Positions 6,940 through 16,309 are shown, counted from the stretch's first letter. The stretch is DNA of 64,000 nt from Verrucomicrobiia bacterium (GCA_947462875.1 CANHQJ010000013.1:1-64000); one strand, 5' to 3'. A program made the numbers and translations. Notes: generated by a model from the sequence alone, not told the origin.

Positions 6940-8895
6940 TCAGTCGCTTTCGGAGAATAGATCGAGCGCCAGGAGCAGCGCCGCATTTCTCTCTAACAGG
7001 AAAAGATCGCTCTCTCCCGTGAGGCGGCCGTAGAAATAATTGCTCTTGCCCTCCTTGGTGACGGGTGTGATTTCCAATGTCTGCATCTTGAGGCCGATTT
7101 GTTCGCCGAATTCATTGAGCTGCCGCGAGACGAGCAGGATCTTCATCGCGGGTTGTTGCAACGCATCGAGCGCCTCGCGGTCATCGGGATTGAGCCAGGT
7201 GGTGACGCGCAGGTCGCCGAGCGTTTCCAACAACTTATTGGCGCGGGCGTTGTTGAGATTGCCTGTGGCATCGGTGCCGTCTTTGGTGGCTTGCCAGCTT
7301 TCCGTGCGGTAATCGTAATTGAGTTTCACGACGGGCTGCTGCAGGAGCGTGCGTTCGAGGTTGACGAAGTCGATGGGCGCGATGGCCAGCAGGCGCGTGT
7401 CTTTCCATTGCTTCATGCGCAGGGGCAGTCTCGCGAGAAAATCCTCCGGCAGCTTGAAGATGGTGTTCATGGTATCGGGATGATTCCAGTGCGCGGTGAT
7501 GACGCCGTCCTTGGTCTTGCCGATTTTCAGGACCATGACCGAGTCGTTTTGAAACAAAAACTTCAGGGTGAGCAGCGGTTTTTTCAGTCCGTAGGTTTCC
7601 AGATCTTTTTCCTCCTCCGTGAGAAAGGCGCTATCGGTGAGGAAGCCCGCCACCTTGGCCTCGGTCATGGTTTTCAAGAATTGATAGAGCGTGATCTCGT
7701 TGAGCGTGGTGATTTGTTTTTCATCGATATGCAAATGCCATTCTCCGCGAGGCGGGCGGGACAACAGGATTTCCTGTGACTGCGCTGGCAGGAAATGGAT
7801 GGCCTGCAGCTTGGTGTGGTCGAAATTGGTGAGGTTTTGCGAGCGCAGTTCGTTGTAATTTTTCAGCGGGAGCTCCGAGAGGGAAATGAGATCCGGATAC
7901 GGGCGCAAGGGCAGTTCGAAGACGGTGGCCGGGCGATCGGACACGGTGGCATAGACCGTGGTCGCTTTGTCATCGACGGGTGGATAGACCTTCAGCGTGG
8001 TGGGGATGGCTTGACCGGCGCATTGGAGCGAGATTTCCAAATAGCCGCCGTCCCCGGTGATGGGCAGGGTCACTTTGTTGCGATCAAGGACGCGCAGGGC
8101 ACGCAGCGAGAACAGCCCGGTTTCGATGAGTTTTTTGACTTCGCTGGTTTCAGTGGCGAGCTTTTGGGGTTTGGTGATGCGCCAGGGGATGCGATCGCCT
8201 TTTCCTTCCAACACAAACTCCGCGGCGGCGGATTTGACCTGGATTTTTTCCAGCTGTGATGGCGCGAACAGGAAGGGTTGGTGATCGCGGAAGTAGCGGA
8301 AGCCGTCTTTGAAAATCGGGCGGATATCGCCTGTGCAGGCGTAGATGTGCGATTTGCGGCTCTTGTCGCGCGGTTGCAAAAACACCGTGTGCACGGGTTC
8401 CTGTGTGTCGGGATCCTTGCTCATCCAGGCGGTGCGGCGGCCGATGACATACTTCGCGCGGGCCTCGCCCTCTTTGTCGCCGAGGCGCACGCTGATCATG
8501 CCATCGGTGAGCCCCGCCTGGGTGTTGTCGATTTTTTCGTTAGGAATCACATCCGCCGCGCGGGTGGCGAGGGTGAAGTCGATGAGTGTTTTCGCCCAGC
8601 GTGGATCCATGCGGTCCTCTACCGGCGAGGTCATCATCCAGATGCCGGAGGCGCGGGAAAAGGTGGCTTTGGCATCATTCGAGCTCAGGGAAATTTCCGT
8701 GATATCCGCAGCAGAAAATCCGGTGTAAAGGCGCTCGCCGATGGGTGTGGGTGGCACGCCGAACAATTCGTTCAGGTTTCCTTTCGCCCACAGCAAGCCG
8801 GCCAGGATCAGCAGGACCGCGGCGATGGCGCATTGGAGAATGGTGGCGGTGATGGATCTCACGGGAAGGTAAGGGAACTCAGGCGCGTCGCGCAT
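6940..8895 (-). CDS. DUF4340-family protein of a Gld-type ABC system
   Basis: 651 aa with one N-terminal membrane helix (about residues 15-35, T-A-T-I-L-Q-C-A-I-A-A-V-L-L) and a long extracytoplasmic part with repeated beta-rich units (L-x-x-Y-G-L-x-x-P), as in DUF4340 proteins. These proteins occur beside GldF/GldG-type permeases in Planctomycetes and Verrucomicrobiota. The start overlaps the end of the GldG-like gene by 17 bp, so translation is probably coupled. Molecular function unknown. Confidence 0.7.
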   Translation of the reverse strand: MRDAPEFPYLPVRSITATILQCAIAAVLLILAGLLWAKGNLNELFGVPPTPIGERLYTGFSAADITEISLSSNDAKATFSRASGIWMMTSPVEDRMDPRWAKTLIDFTLATRAADVIPNEKIDNTQAGLTDGMISVRLGDKEGEARAKYVIGRRTAWMSKDPDTQEPVHTVFLQPRDKSRKSHIYACTGDIRPIFKDGFRYFRDHQPFLFAPSQLEKIQVKSAAAEFVLEGKGDRIPWRITKPQKLATETSEVKKLIETGLFSLRALRVLDRNKVTLPITGDGGYLEISLQCAGQAIPTTLKVYPPVDDKATTVYATVSDRPATVFELPLRPYPDLISLSELPLKNYNELRSQNLTNFDHTKLQAIHFLPAQSQEILLSRPPRGEWHLHIDEKQITTLNEITLYQFLKTMTEAKVAGFLTDSAFLTEEEKDLETYGLKKPLLTLKFLFQNDSVMVLKIGKTKDGVITAHWNHPDTMNTIFKLPEDFLARLPLRMKQWKDTRLLAIAPIDFVNLERTLLQQPVVKLNYDYRTESWQATKDGTDATGNLNNARANKLLETLGDLRVTTWLNPDDREALDALQQPAMKILLVSRQLNEFGEQIGLKMQTLEITPVTKEGKSNYFYGRLTGESDLFLLERNAALLLALDLFSESD

Positions 8896-10420
8896 TCCAG
8901 ATGAAGAGGCTCAGCAAGAGGATGGCGGCAGGGAAGAAAAACAGATTGATGCGATTGATCAGCGTGGCCTGGCTGGCGAGCAAGGGTAACTTGTAGGTGC
9001 TCAGCTTGCGCGGACCGGTGCCCGACATTTCCTCGCGTCCCACCAACCAATTCGCGGAGGCATTGAAAAAATCCACATTTTCCGTGCGCAGGGCGGCGGG
9101 ATCGAGGAAGTTCGCATTGGAAATGACGACCATGCGCGAGGCCTTGGCGGCGAAACGGTCATCCGATGCCGCGCCGCGAATCACCGCCGCGGCGAGTGTC
9201 AGCGGACCCTTGCGGTCTTCTACCTCGCTGAAGCTTGGCTCCTTGGCGGTGGCATTCGTCTCGCCCCAGTAGGCGGCGGAGGACTCCAGCAGCTTGAACG
9301 GCGAGATCCGGCGGTTGATCAAATCCTCCGCGCCCTCACGCACCTCAAGCGAGGAACTCATGCCATCGAAGCTCGTGCTTTTGCTCCAGAAATCGCGCGT
9401 GTATTCGAAGCCCGGTGTGAATGAGGCATCGACCCGATAGACTATGTTTTTGCCCTTGATGGTGACGATTTGATCGCGCCGCGGCGTGACGCCGTGTTCG
9501 CGCAGGAAGGCGCGCAATTGATCGGGCGTCTGCTGGGCGCGCAGAATGACCATGATGTTGCTGGCAGGGCGGTTCCAGTATTCCGTCAGCACCGCAATTT
9601 CCTCTTTGGTGAAATCATAGCGCGGGGCGGCGATGATCAAACCTGCGGCATCGTCCGGAATTTTTTCCAGGTCGCTCATTTTCACAGGCGCGGGCAGGAT
9701 GTTTTGCGAGAGCAGGGAATCGCGCATGACCGTCCAGCTGTTGTTGGTCACCTCCGTCTGGAAGTCGCTCTTGTCGGCGAGGAAATAAACAAGGCGCGGC
9801 TTGCCTTCCAACGCGCTGAGCAGACCGGTGGTGAGCATGTCCTCGCCCCGGAAGGAGTTCATGCGGCGCGCGGTTTTTCCGTCGTTATTTTCATACAATG
9901 CCATCTGTTCCTGCGTGACGAAGCGGATGTGGGCGGAGTCGTCTTTTCCCGCCTGGACACCGGTGTCGGCGCGGGCATCGATGATCACGAGGTCATCGCG
10001 ATTGATCACACCGGCATTCGCGGCGAGGTTGTAGGTTTCCGCGACTTGCAAGGCGCGATCGACATCGCGCACGGGATCGAAGCGTTCGATGACGATTTTC
10101 TGGTTGGAGAGCCGCGCGTATTCATCGGCCAAAACGCGCACCCGCTCGGTGATGGGCGTGGAGCGGCGGAAGGCGACGATGAACTTCACCGGCGTCTTGC
10201 GCGATTGCAGAGACCCGGCCTGCAGCAGACCCTTGGTCCACTGCGAGAGGCTGTAGTCCTCGCCACGGCTGAGATCGCGTTTGACGAAATAATGGCTGCT
10301 GACAAAATTCACAGCGATGGCGATGATCAGCAGCGAGGCGATCTGCAAAATCGACAGGGTGCCGATGCTCCAACGATTCAGGGAGCGTGGCGGGGCAGTA
10401 GCGGCAAGTGGGTCCGACAT
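8879..10420 (-). CDS. GldG-like ABC transporter auxiliary protein
   Basis: 513 aa. N-terminal membrane helix (about residues 24-42), a large periplasmic domain and a C-terminal membrane helix (I-N-L-F-F-F-P-A-A-I-L-L-L-S-L-F-I-W-N). This is the layout of the ABC_transp_aux/GldG family, whose periplasmic domain has a ThuA/GATase-like fold. It lies 18 bp downstream of the permease gene and overlaps the DUF4340 gene. In Bacteroidota GldFG with the GldA ATPase take part in gliding; outside that phylum the substrate is not known. Confidence 0.75.
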   Translation of the reverse strand: MSDPLAATAPPRSLNRWSIGTLSILQIASLLIIAIAVNFVSSHYFVKRDLSRGEDYSLSQWTKGLLQAGSLQSRKTPVKFIVAFRRSTPITERVRVLADEYARLSNQKIVIERFDPVRDVDRALQVAETYNLAANAGVINRDDLVIIDARADTGVQAGKDDSAHIRFVTQEQMALYENNDGKTARRMNSFRGEDMLTTGLLSALEGKPRLVYFLADKSDFQTEVTNNSWTVMRDSLLSQNILPAPVKMSDLEKIPDDAAGLIIAAPRYDFTKEEIAVLTEYWNRPASNIMVILRAQQTPDQLRAFLREHGVTPRRDQIVTIKGKNIVYRVDASFTPGFEYTRDFWSKSTSFDGMSSSLEVREGAEDLINRRISPFKLLESSAAYWGETNATAKEPSFSEVEDRKGPLTLAAAVIRGAASDDRFAAKASRMVVISNANFLDPAALRTENVDFFNASANWLVGREEMSGTGPRKLSTYKLPLLASQATLINRINLFFFPAAILLLSLFIWNARRA

Positions 10421-10438
10421 GGAATGGAGTGAGAGAGA

Positions 10439-11191
10439 TTAACGGCGCCAGCGACGGAAATCGAGCACATGGAAAGTCAGGAAAATGGTCAACAGAGCGA
10501 GGCTCAGGTAAAAGACCGCCACGCGCGAATCCAGCAATCCGCTGCAGAAATAGTGCATGTGCTGTTTGGTGGAAATGAATTGGAACAGCGTGGCTCCGGC
10601 GAAGTTTTCTCCCCAGATCGTGGTGACGAATCCGAGGAAATAATGCAGCACCAGAATGCCGAGCGTGAGGATGGCTGCCACAATCGAATTGGAGGTGAGC
10701 GAGGAGGCGAGGCAGCCGATCGCGAGGAAAAACGCGCCCATCAGGAACAGGATGGAGTAGGTGCCGAGCATGGCTCCCGTGTTCCAGGCCGGCGGTAGCC
10801 CGGTGATCCATGGATAGAGCTGGAACTGCACATAACTGGGAATCCACAGCAGGCAGTAGAATGTGAGAGACGCCGCATACTTCGAGAGCACCACTTGCCA
10901 GGTTTTCACCGGGGCGGTGAGCAGCGTTTCCAGCGTGCCCGAGCGTTGTTCGTCCGCGAACAGCTTCATCGTCAGCAGCGGGAAGATGAACAAAAAGTAA
11001 AACCAGAACACCGGGGTGTGCATGGCGACATAGACCAGGCTGTGGGTCATGGGAGTGTCACTGAAGGCTTTCATCGCCGTGGACAAGGCAACGCCGTTCA
11101 TCACAACGACAAACGCCATCACCATCCAGCCCAGGGGATTGAGCAGGAAGCCGCGCAGTTCTTTGCGATAGAGAATGAAAAAGACACGCAT
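10439..11191 (-). CDS. ABC-2 type permease, GldF-like
   Basis: 250 aa with six predicted membrane helices. The early sequence K-E-L-R-G-F-L-L-N-P-L-G-W and the segment A-D-E-Q-R-S-G-T-L-E-T-L-L-T-A-P-V are hallmarks of ABC-2 permeases of the GldF/NosY type. First gene of a three-gene unit (permease, GldG-like, DUF4340). The ATPase gene that usually precedes it is absent: the neighbour upstream is a GH16 gene. A strong leaderless promoter lies directly before the start. Confidence 0.8.
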   Translation of the reverse strand: MRVFFILYRKELRGFLLNPLGWMVMAFVVVMNGVALSTAMKAFSDTPMTHSLVYVAMHTPVFWFYFLFIFPLLTMKLFADEQRSGTLETLLTAPVKTWQVVLSKYAASLTFYCLLWIPSYVQFQLYPWITGLPPAWNTGAMLGTYSILFLMGAFFLAIGCLASSLTSNSIVAAILTLGILVLHYFLGFVTTIWGENFAGATLFQFISTKQHMHYFCSGLLDSRVAVFYLSLALLTIFLTFHVLDFRRWRR

Positions 11192-11200
11192 GAGCGCGCG

Positions 11201-11229
11201 AGACTAGAGCACAAAAACGCATCTGACAA
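11201..11229 (-). promoter_or_regulatory. Promoter of the GldF-like operon (leaderless type)
   Basis: Minus strand: TTGTCA (11224-11229), 17-nt spacer, TAGTCT (11201-11206), then 9 nt to the ATG at 11191. With a start point 6-8 nt after the -10, the mRNA would begin at or next to the start codon. Confidence 0.7.
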
Positions 11230-11322
11230 GCCCTCATCCTAGGGGCTCATGGCTACGCGGGAGCGGACGGAAAATGTCCATTTGTCCTGAATTGGTGCGT
11301 GGATCCGTATCAGCTTTCCGGC

Positions 11323-12567
11323 TCACTTCCGCTGGTAAACACGGACGTAGTCGATTTCCATGAAGGTGCCGTGGATGGCATCGGTGATTTTTCCGCCCCA
11401 GGGAATGATGGCGAGGCTGAGCCAGATGGGCGCGGGGCTGTGGCAGAAGGAGTTTTTTTCACGACGGATTTCTTTTCCGTTGAAATAGAAGACCAATTCT
11501 TTTTCCGACCACTCGAGACCATAGGTGTGGAAGTCGCGCGCGAAGTTGTATTGGCCGGCTTCGCGATCGAACTGGGCGATGGTCACCCAGCGTTCGCCGT
11601 TGTGGTATTCGATGTGATAGTGTTCCATCGTGCCACGCCACGTTTTTTTGTCCGGCCAGCCCTGGACAAACTGCAGGCAACCGATCTCGCGCTCGCCGGC
11701 GAGGGTGAACTCGATCGACTTGACGCCATCGGTCTGGGTGATCCAGCGCTTGGAGATATCGCCATCCGCGACCAGCGCGGGGCTGTTTCCTTTGGCGGCG
11801 TAGGAGCCGCTGGCGGTGATGCGGGTGCCTTTTTCCCTGACGAAGTTGATCAGGCCCGGTATGTCCTTGTCGGCGGTTTGGGAGCCGGTTCGGGGGTAGC
11901 CTTTCGGCGAAACCGGATAGAGCCGGAATTCACCGAGGTGAAAATGGCTGGCGTTTTTCGAAGTGAGGCGGATGCGTCGGGTTTTGATCGGGATCTCCAG
12001 CGGCAGGTTCACTTCGGGACTGATGCCGTAGGGAAAACTTTTCGAGGAGCTGGGATGCGTCTTTTTCCCGTTCACGATCCTGATATCGGACCAGTTGTGA
12101 ATGTTGGTATTGATTTCATTCGGATAGTGGCCCTCGTTGATATCGATCTCGAAGGCCTTTTTCCCCTCCGGCACCTTGCCCTGGGTCATCAGCCAGAACG
12201 AGTTGTTCGTGCCCTCGGCGGCGGCGTAGCGGTAGCGGCACTCGTAGTAGCCATACTGGAAATGTTGTTTGGTCCAGACATTGCCGGAGGTCCAGTCGTT
12301 GCCACCGCGCGATTCCTTGCGGTTGATGAGTTTCAGGGTGCCGTCCTTGACCACGGCGTTTTCGCGCCAGCGGCTGCTGAGGATGTGCGTGCTGGCGGAG
12401 TTCTGCGATTGCCATTTTTCCTCGAGCCGGGCATCGGGGTAGTCGAACTCATCGCTCCAGAACAGTTGCCATTTCTCCGCGCCGCCGGGGAGCAGCGAGG
12501 GAGTATCCTCGGCCATGAGGGGGCTGATGAGTAGGATGGCAAAAGCAATGAGTCGGTAGGTGGGCAT
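11323..12567 (-). CDS. Secreted GH16 glycoside hydrolase interrupted by a discoidin-like insert
   Basis: 414 aa with a signal peptide (cut near LMA-ED). The GH16 catalytic signature E-x-D-x-x-E is present as E140-I-D142-I-N-E145, with W-S-D-E-F-D at the N-terminus and the C-terminal strand T-Y-G-L-E-W-S. GH16 enzymes cut beta-1,3/1,4-glucans or galactans such as laminarin, agarose or carrageenan. Between the catalytic motif and the C-terminal GH16 strands sits an extra block of about 150 residues (roughly 170-325) with the look of an F5/8-type (discoidin) carbohydrate-binding domain (R-R-I-R-L-T-S, L-V-A-D-G-D, W-I-T-Q). Monocistronic on the minus strand. Confidence 0.8.
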   Translation of the reverse strand: MPTYRLIAFAILLISPLMAEDTPSLLPGGAEKWQLFWSDEFDYPDARLEEKWQSQNSASTHILSSRWRENAVVKDGTLKLINRKESRGGNDWTSGNVWTKQHFQYGYYECRYRYAAAEGTNNSFWLMTQGKVPEGKKAFEIDINEGHYPNEINTNIHNWSDIRIVNGKKTHPSSSKSFPYGISPEVNLPLEIPIKTRRIRLTSKNASHFHLGEFRLYPVSPKGYPRTGSQTADKDIPGLINFVREKGTRITASGSYAAKGNSPALVADGDISKRWITQTDGVKSIEFTLAGEREIGCLQFVQGWPDKKTWRGTMEHYHIEYHNGERWVTIAQFDREAGQYNFARDFHTYGLEWSEKELVFYFNGKEIRREKNSFCHSPAPIWLSLAIIPWGGKITDAIHGTFMEIDYVRVYQRK

Positions 12568-12737
12568 GGGTGACAGCTATGTAGTGTAATACGTCCTGTT
12601 GCGGGGAAATTTGCCGATAAATGGCGCCATCCCGTGATTTTTCGTGACCGGGCGCGGGAGCAGGGTGCGGAAAAATCCGGCATCCGTGCATTTTGCTGTT
12701 TCCCAAACGCCCTTCCTCGCGTAAGTCATTCGCCGCC

Positions 12738-14207
12738 ATGTCTGAAGATGTCACGCACCATTCCACCGAAGCAGAACTGATCGCCGTACGCCGCGCCAAG
12801 TTGGCGAAGCTGCGCGAGCTCGGTGTCGATCCGTTCGGGGCTCGCTTTGAGGTCAGTACGACGCCTGCGGCCCTGCACGCGGATTTCGCCGAGGGCGTGA
12901 AGGTCAAAGTCGCCGGTCGCATCACCGGCCTGCGCGATATGGGCAAGTCGGTCTTTTTCCATCTGGGCGATGTCTTGGGAGCGATCCAGGGCTATGTGGG
13001 CCTGAAAACTCTCTCCGAACAGGACGTGGCGATCTGGCAATGCCTCGATCGCGGCGACTGGATCGGCATCGAAGGGGAAACCTTTCTCACGCGCACGGGC
13101 GAGCCGACCATCAAGGTCGAGTCGTTCACCGTGCTCTCGAAGTCGCTGCGTCCCATGCCCGATAAATGGCACGGTGTGGCGGATCGCGAGATCAAGTACC
13201 GCAAGCGTCACCTCGACCTCATGGGCAATCCGCAGAGTGCGGATGTATTTGTGAAACGCATTTTGATGGTCGCGGAGATCCGTCGGTTTTTCCAAGAGCG
13301 TGGTTTCCTGGAAGTGGAGACGCCGATGCTGCAGGATGTGGCCGGTGGTGCGGCGGCGCGTCCCTTTGAAACCTATCACAATGCGCTGGGCATGCCCTTG
13401 ACTTTGCGCATCGCGCCCGAGCTTTTCCTCAAGCGTCTGCTGGTCGGTGGCTTCACGAAAATTTTCGAACTGAATCGCAACTTCCGCAACGAAGGCATTT
13501 CCCGCAGGCACAATCCCGAGTTCACGATGCTCGAGGCCTATTGGGCGTTTTCGGACTTCGAGGAAATGGCGAATCTGGTGGAGGAACTGACCTGCACGCT
13601 GGCCGAGAAGTTCTGTGGCGGCTTGCAGATCGAGCACAAGGACGAGGAAGGCAATCCCATCCGCACGATCAATCTCCAACGTCCGTGGAAACGCGCGGGC
13701 TATCACGACCTGATCAAGCTGGCTGCGGGCGATGACTTTTTCGACATCACTCCCGAGCAGCGCCGCGAGCGCTGTGCGGAAAAAGGCGTGGAGATTTCCG
13801 CCAACATGGAAGACTACGAGGTGGTGCAGCAGGTGTTCGAAAAACTGGTCGAGGAAAAAACCTTCGATCCGTGTTTTGTCACGCGCGTCGCTTCCGAGCT
13901 GGTGCCATTGGCGAAAGTCACTCCCGGCGGGAAAACGGTGGAGGTCTATGAGCTCATCATCAACGGTCAGGAAATTTCGCCCGGCTATTCCGAGCTGAAC
14001 GATCCCGATGTGCAGCGCGATCGCTTGGAGCACCAGTCAGGCGGCGAGGAGCAGAAAGTGGATTACGAGTTCATCGAAACACTCGAGCACGGCATGCCGC
14101 CGGCGGGTGGAATCGGCATCGGCATCGATCGACTGATCATGATGCTCACCGGCGCGCCGACCATTCGCGATGTGGTCCTTTTCCCACAGCTCAAGAAAAA
14201 GGACTGA
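12738..14207 (+). CDS. lysS: Lysine--tRNA ligase, class II
   Basis: 489 aa from the ATG at 12738. Charges tRNA-Lys in the cytoplasm. N-terminal OB-fold anticodon-binding domain (about 55-160: V-A-G-R-I-T-G-L-R-D-M-G-K) and class II catalytic core with motif 2 (F-R-N-E-G-I-S-R-R-H-N-P-E-F) and motif 3 (G-I-G-I-D-R-L). The length matches bacterial LysS. The in-frame start further upstream is rejected because homology begins after 12738. A weak TAAGTC element lies 10 nt before the ATG. Six bp separate it from the next gene. Confidence 0.96.
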   Translation: MSEDVTHHSTEAELIAVRRAKLAKLRELGVDPFGARFEVSTTPAALHADFAEGVKVKVAGRITGLRDMGKSVFFHLGDVLGAIQGYVGLKTLSEQDVAIWQCLDRGDWIGIEGETFLTRTGEPTIKVESFTVLSKSLRPMPDKWHGVADREIKYRKRHLDLMGNPQSADVFVKRILMVAEIRRFFQERGFLEVETPMLQDVAGGAAARPFETYHNALGMPLTLRIAPELFLKRLLVGGFTKIFELNRNFRNEGISRRHNPEFTMLEAYWAFSDFEEMANLVEELTCTLAEKFCGGLQIEHKDEEGNPIRTINLQRPWKRAGYHDLIKLAAGDDFFDITPEQRRERCAEKGVEISANMEDYEVVQQVFEKLVEEKTFDPCFVTRVASELVPLAKVTPGGKTVEVYELIINGQEISPGYSELNDPDVQRDRLEHQSGGEEQKVDYEFIETLEHGMPPAGGIGIGIDRLIMMLTGAPTIRDVVLFPQLKKKD

Positions 14208-14212
14208 GGGTA

Positions 14213-15085
14213 ATGAGCAGAATGTTCCGAGCGCTATTCGTGATCGCCAGTCTCTTGGCGGTGGCGGATGCGGCGGAACTGAAGCTCACCTTTTCTTCCT
14301 ACAACATCCGCTACCCGGCGCACGAGGACACCGAGTGGCGGTCGTGGCCGAACCGGTTGCATCGGCTCATCGCCACCGTGCGACGCATGAATCCCGATGT
14401 GATGGGGGTGCAGGAAGCCATGCACGCGCAGGTCGCGGACATGCGCTTGTCCTTGCCGGACTATGATTTTTACGGCTACGGGCGCGATGATGGCAAAACG
14501 CACGGCGAGTATTCCGGCATCTTTTTCCGACGCGATCGTTTCCAACTCGATCCTGACGATGCGGGCCAGTTCTGGCTGTCCGCCACGCCCGAGGTGCCAG
14601 GATCGAAAACCTGGGGCAATGAGATTCCCCGCATCACCACGTGGATCCATCTGCTCGATCGTGCGACACAGCGGGGCTTTACGGTCTATAACGCGCACTG
14701 GGATCATCGGCACCAGGGCTCGCGTGTGGAGGCGGCGTTTCTGATCGCGAAACGCATCGATGCCCGCAAGCACGCTACGGAGCCCGTGGTGTTGTTAGGG
14801 GATTTCAATGCGACCGAGGGAAACAATGCCGTCGATTATTTGGCGGGCCGTACGAACAAATGGCCTAACGCTTTGTTGGATCCGTATCACACCTTGCACG
14901 GGGATGTGCGCGCGCGAAGGACCCTGCATTTTTGGCAAAACAACAGGGATGGTTGGGCGAAGGTCGATCACATCCTCGTCTCGCGGCCGGCACGGATGCT
15001 GAAGGCGGAGATTGTGTATGCGGCGGCAGGGGAAAAGCCGGCATCGGATCACTATCCCGTGACCTCCACGATCATCTGGCCGTGA
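14213..15085 (+). CDS. Secreted endonuclease/exonuclease/phosphatase (EEP) family protein
   Basis: 290 aa with a signal peptide (cut near ADA-AE). EEP-fold motifs: S-Y-N-I-R, Q-E-A (metal-binding Glu), Y-N-A-H-W-D-H, L-G-D-F-N-A (Asp/Asn) and the C-terminal S-D-H-Y-P-V catalytic His. The family covers DNases, sphingomyelinases and sugar or inositol phosphatases. With a signal peptide and no other domain, a periplasmic phosphodiesterase role is likely, substrate unknown. It lies 5 bp after lysS, so probably cotranscribed. Confidence 0.85.
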   Translation: MSRMFRALFVIASLLAVADAAELKLTFSSYNIRYPAHEDTEWRSWPNRLHRLIATVRRMNPDVMGVQEAMHAQVADMRLSLPDYDFYGYGRDDGKTHGEYSGIFFRRDRFQLDPDDAGQFWLSATPEVPGSKTWGNEIPRITTWIHLLDRATQRGFTVYNAHWDHRHQGSRVEAAFLIAKRIDARKHATEPVVLLGDFNATEGNNAVDYLAGRTNKWPNALLDPYHTLHGDVRARRTLHFWQNNRDGWAKVDHILVSRPARMLKAEIVYAAAGEKPASDHYPVTSTIIWP

Positions 15086-15091
15086 GTTCGA

Positions 15092-15439
15092 TCACTGGCG
15101 GGAGGTGATGTCATCCAGCAACATCTGCTGCTCTTCCGCACGTTTTTTGAGCGCTTTGGCTTGCAACAGGATCATGAAGACGCCGGCAAAAAACAGCACT
15201 TGGCCAAATGTGGGGAACAAGGCGAAAATCATATAGGTGTAATTCGGCCCGCTGGATAAAGTCGTCAGCCTGCTCATCGCCAGCATGCTGACAGCAACGG
15301 TGACGACCGTGAATACAAGCGATGCGATCATCAGCCAGCCAGCGGTTTTGCTAACTCGCAACGCAATGATCCCCAGAACCAGTTGCGCGATCGGCAACAA
15401 CAGCGAAAAAATCCCGAACATCCCGAATCCGTATGACAT
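15092..15439 (-). CDS. Small integral membrane protein, unknown function
   Basis: 115 aa with about three hydrophobic helices, followed by a charged C-terminus (K-A-L-K-K-R-A-E-E-Q-Q). The reading frame is open further upstream, but the ATG at 15439 starts the hydrophobic protein and has a promoter 6 nt before it. Similar small tetraspan-type proteins of unknown function (DUF4190-like) exist; no firm family is recognised. Divergent from the BON gene. Confidence 0.6.
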   Translation of the reverse strand: MSYGFGMFGIFSLLLPIAQLVLGIIALRVSKTAGWLMIASLVFTVVTVAVSMLAMSRLTTLSSGPNYTYMIFALFPTFGQVLFFAGVFMILLQAKALKKRAEEQQMLLDDITSRQ

Positions 15440-15445
15440 GCTCGT

Positions 15446-15473
15446 ATCATAGCGACAAACCTCTGTATGACAA
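15446..15473 (-). promoter_or_regulatory. Promoter of the small membrane protein gene
   Basis: Minus strand: TTGTCA (15468-15473), 16-nt spacer, TATGAT (15446-15451), then 6 nt to the ATG at 15439, so probably leaderless. Confidence 0.65.
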
Positions 15474-15497
15474 GAACCCTTTGCCTGTCGAAACGCA

Positions 15498-15526
15498 TTG
15501 ACGGCAGGTCCTTGAGGCGGCATGTT
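15498..15526 (+). promoter_or_regulatory. Promoter of the BON-domain gene, fixes its GTG start
   Basis: TTGACG (15498-15503), 17-nt spacer, CATGTT (15521-15526), then 9 nt to the GTG at 15536. The geometry equals other leaderless promoters here and argues against the ATG at 15467. Confidence 0.6.
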
Positions 15527-15535
15527 GCGGGCGAA

Positions 15536-16300
15536 GTGAAACCATCCTATTTCAGCTGCCTGATCCTGTTTCTGCTGTTGTGGTTTGTCGGCGTGGCGCT
15601 GCATTTGCCCGGCATCCAGCGCGACCTGGCGGTGCAGGCCAGGAGCATGTTGGATCGGCCCGAACACGATGGCATTTTTGCCAGGGTCGTCGTTTCGTTC
15701 TCTGGTCAAGAGGCTACGCTCACCGGTGCGGTCGCACGCGAGGAGGAGAAAAAATTGGTAGATAAAATCATCCGCGATGACCTGCGTTTGCGCGATGTTC
15801 AACCCCTGCGCAATCCGGTGACCGCCGTGCACAATCGCGTGGAGGTGAATCCCGAGGCAGCCCCTAGCCGCAACCAAGTGTGGCTCTTGGTCGCGGTGTA
15901 TGGCTCGCAGAAACGCATCGAAGGCGTACTGAAGTCTCCATCGCAGCGCGTGGCTTTGTTGGAAAAAATGGAAGCTCTCTGGCCCGCAGAAGATGCCACC
16001 GCCCGGGAGCGGGCCAATCAGATCATCGTCGATGAACGCGCTTGGCCGGCGGCCGACTGGGACAAAACCCTGGCCAGTGTTCCCGACTTTCCCTCTCTTG
16101 TGAAGAAAGAGGGTAAGCGCTCTCAGATCGCCATCACCACAGGCGATGGTACTTGGCAAACCTTCGCGCCATCCACAGGCGATGAACAGATCGCCGCGGC
16201 ATTGGCAGGTGCAGGGGTGTCCGTACGCGAGGTGACGCTCGCACTGAACGACTTCCGCATCCACCAATCGGCAACACCGTCACCTCAATCACAACCGTAA
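15536..16300 (+). CDS. Membrane-anchored BON-domain protein
   Basis: 254 aa from the GTG at 15536. One N-terminal helix (F-S-C-L-I-L-F-L-L-L-W-F-V-G) and a following BON-like domain: the phrase V-S-F-S-G-Q-E-A-T-L-T-G-A-V and a charged helix after it are typical. BON domains bind phospholipids or surfaces in outer-membrane and envelope proteins. The rest is of unknown fold. An ATG at 15467 would overlap the divergent promoter, so the GTG is preferred. Followed 9 bp later by a 55-aa membrane protein. Confidence 0.6.
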   Translation: MKPSYFSCLILFLLLWFVGVALHLPGIQRDLAVQARSMLDRPEHDGIFARVVVSFSGQEATLTGAVAREEEKKLVDKIIRDDLRLRDVQPLRNPVTAVHNRVEVNPEAAPSRNQVWLLVAVYGSQKRIEGVLKSPSQRVALLEKMEALWPAEDATARERANQIIVDERAWPAADWDKTLASVPDFPSLVKKEGKRSQIAITTGDGTWQTFAPSTGDEQIAAALAGAGVSVREVTLALNDFRIHQSATPSPQSQP

Positions 16301-16309
16301 CTCGACTCT

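Noticed and set aside
12726-14033. A 435-codon open frame opposite lysS.
   Set aside because: lysS is unmistakable in the other strand, and the antisense product has no recognisable feature.
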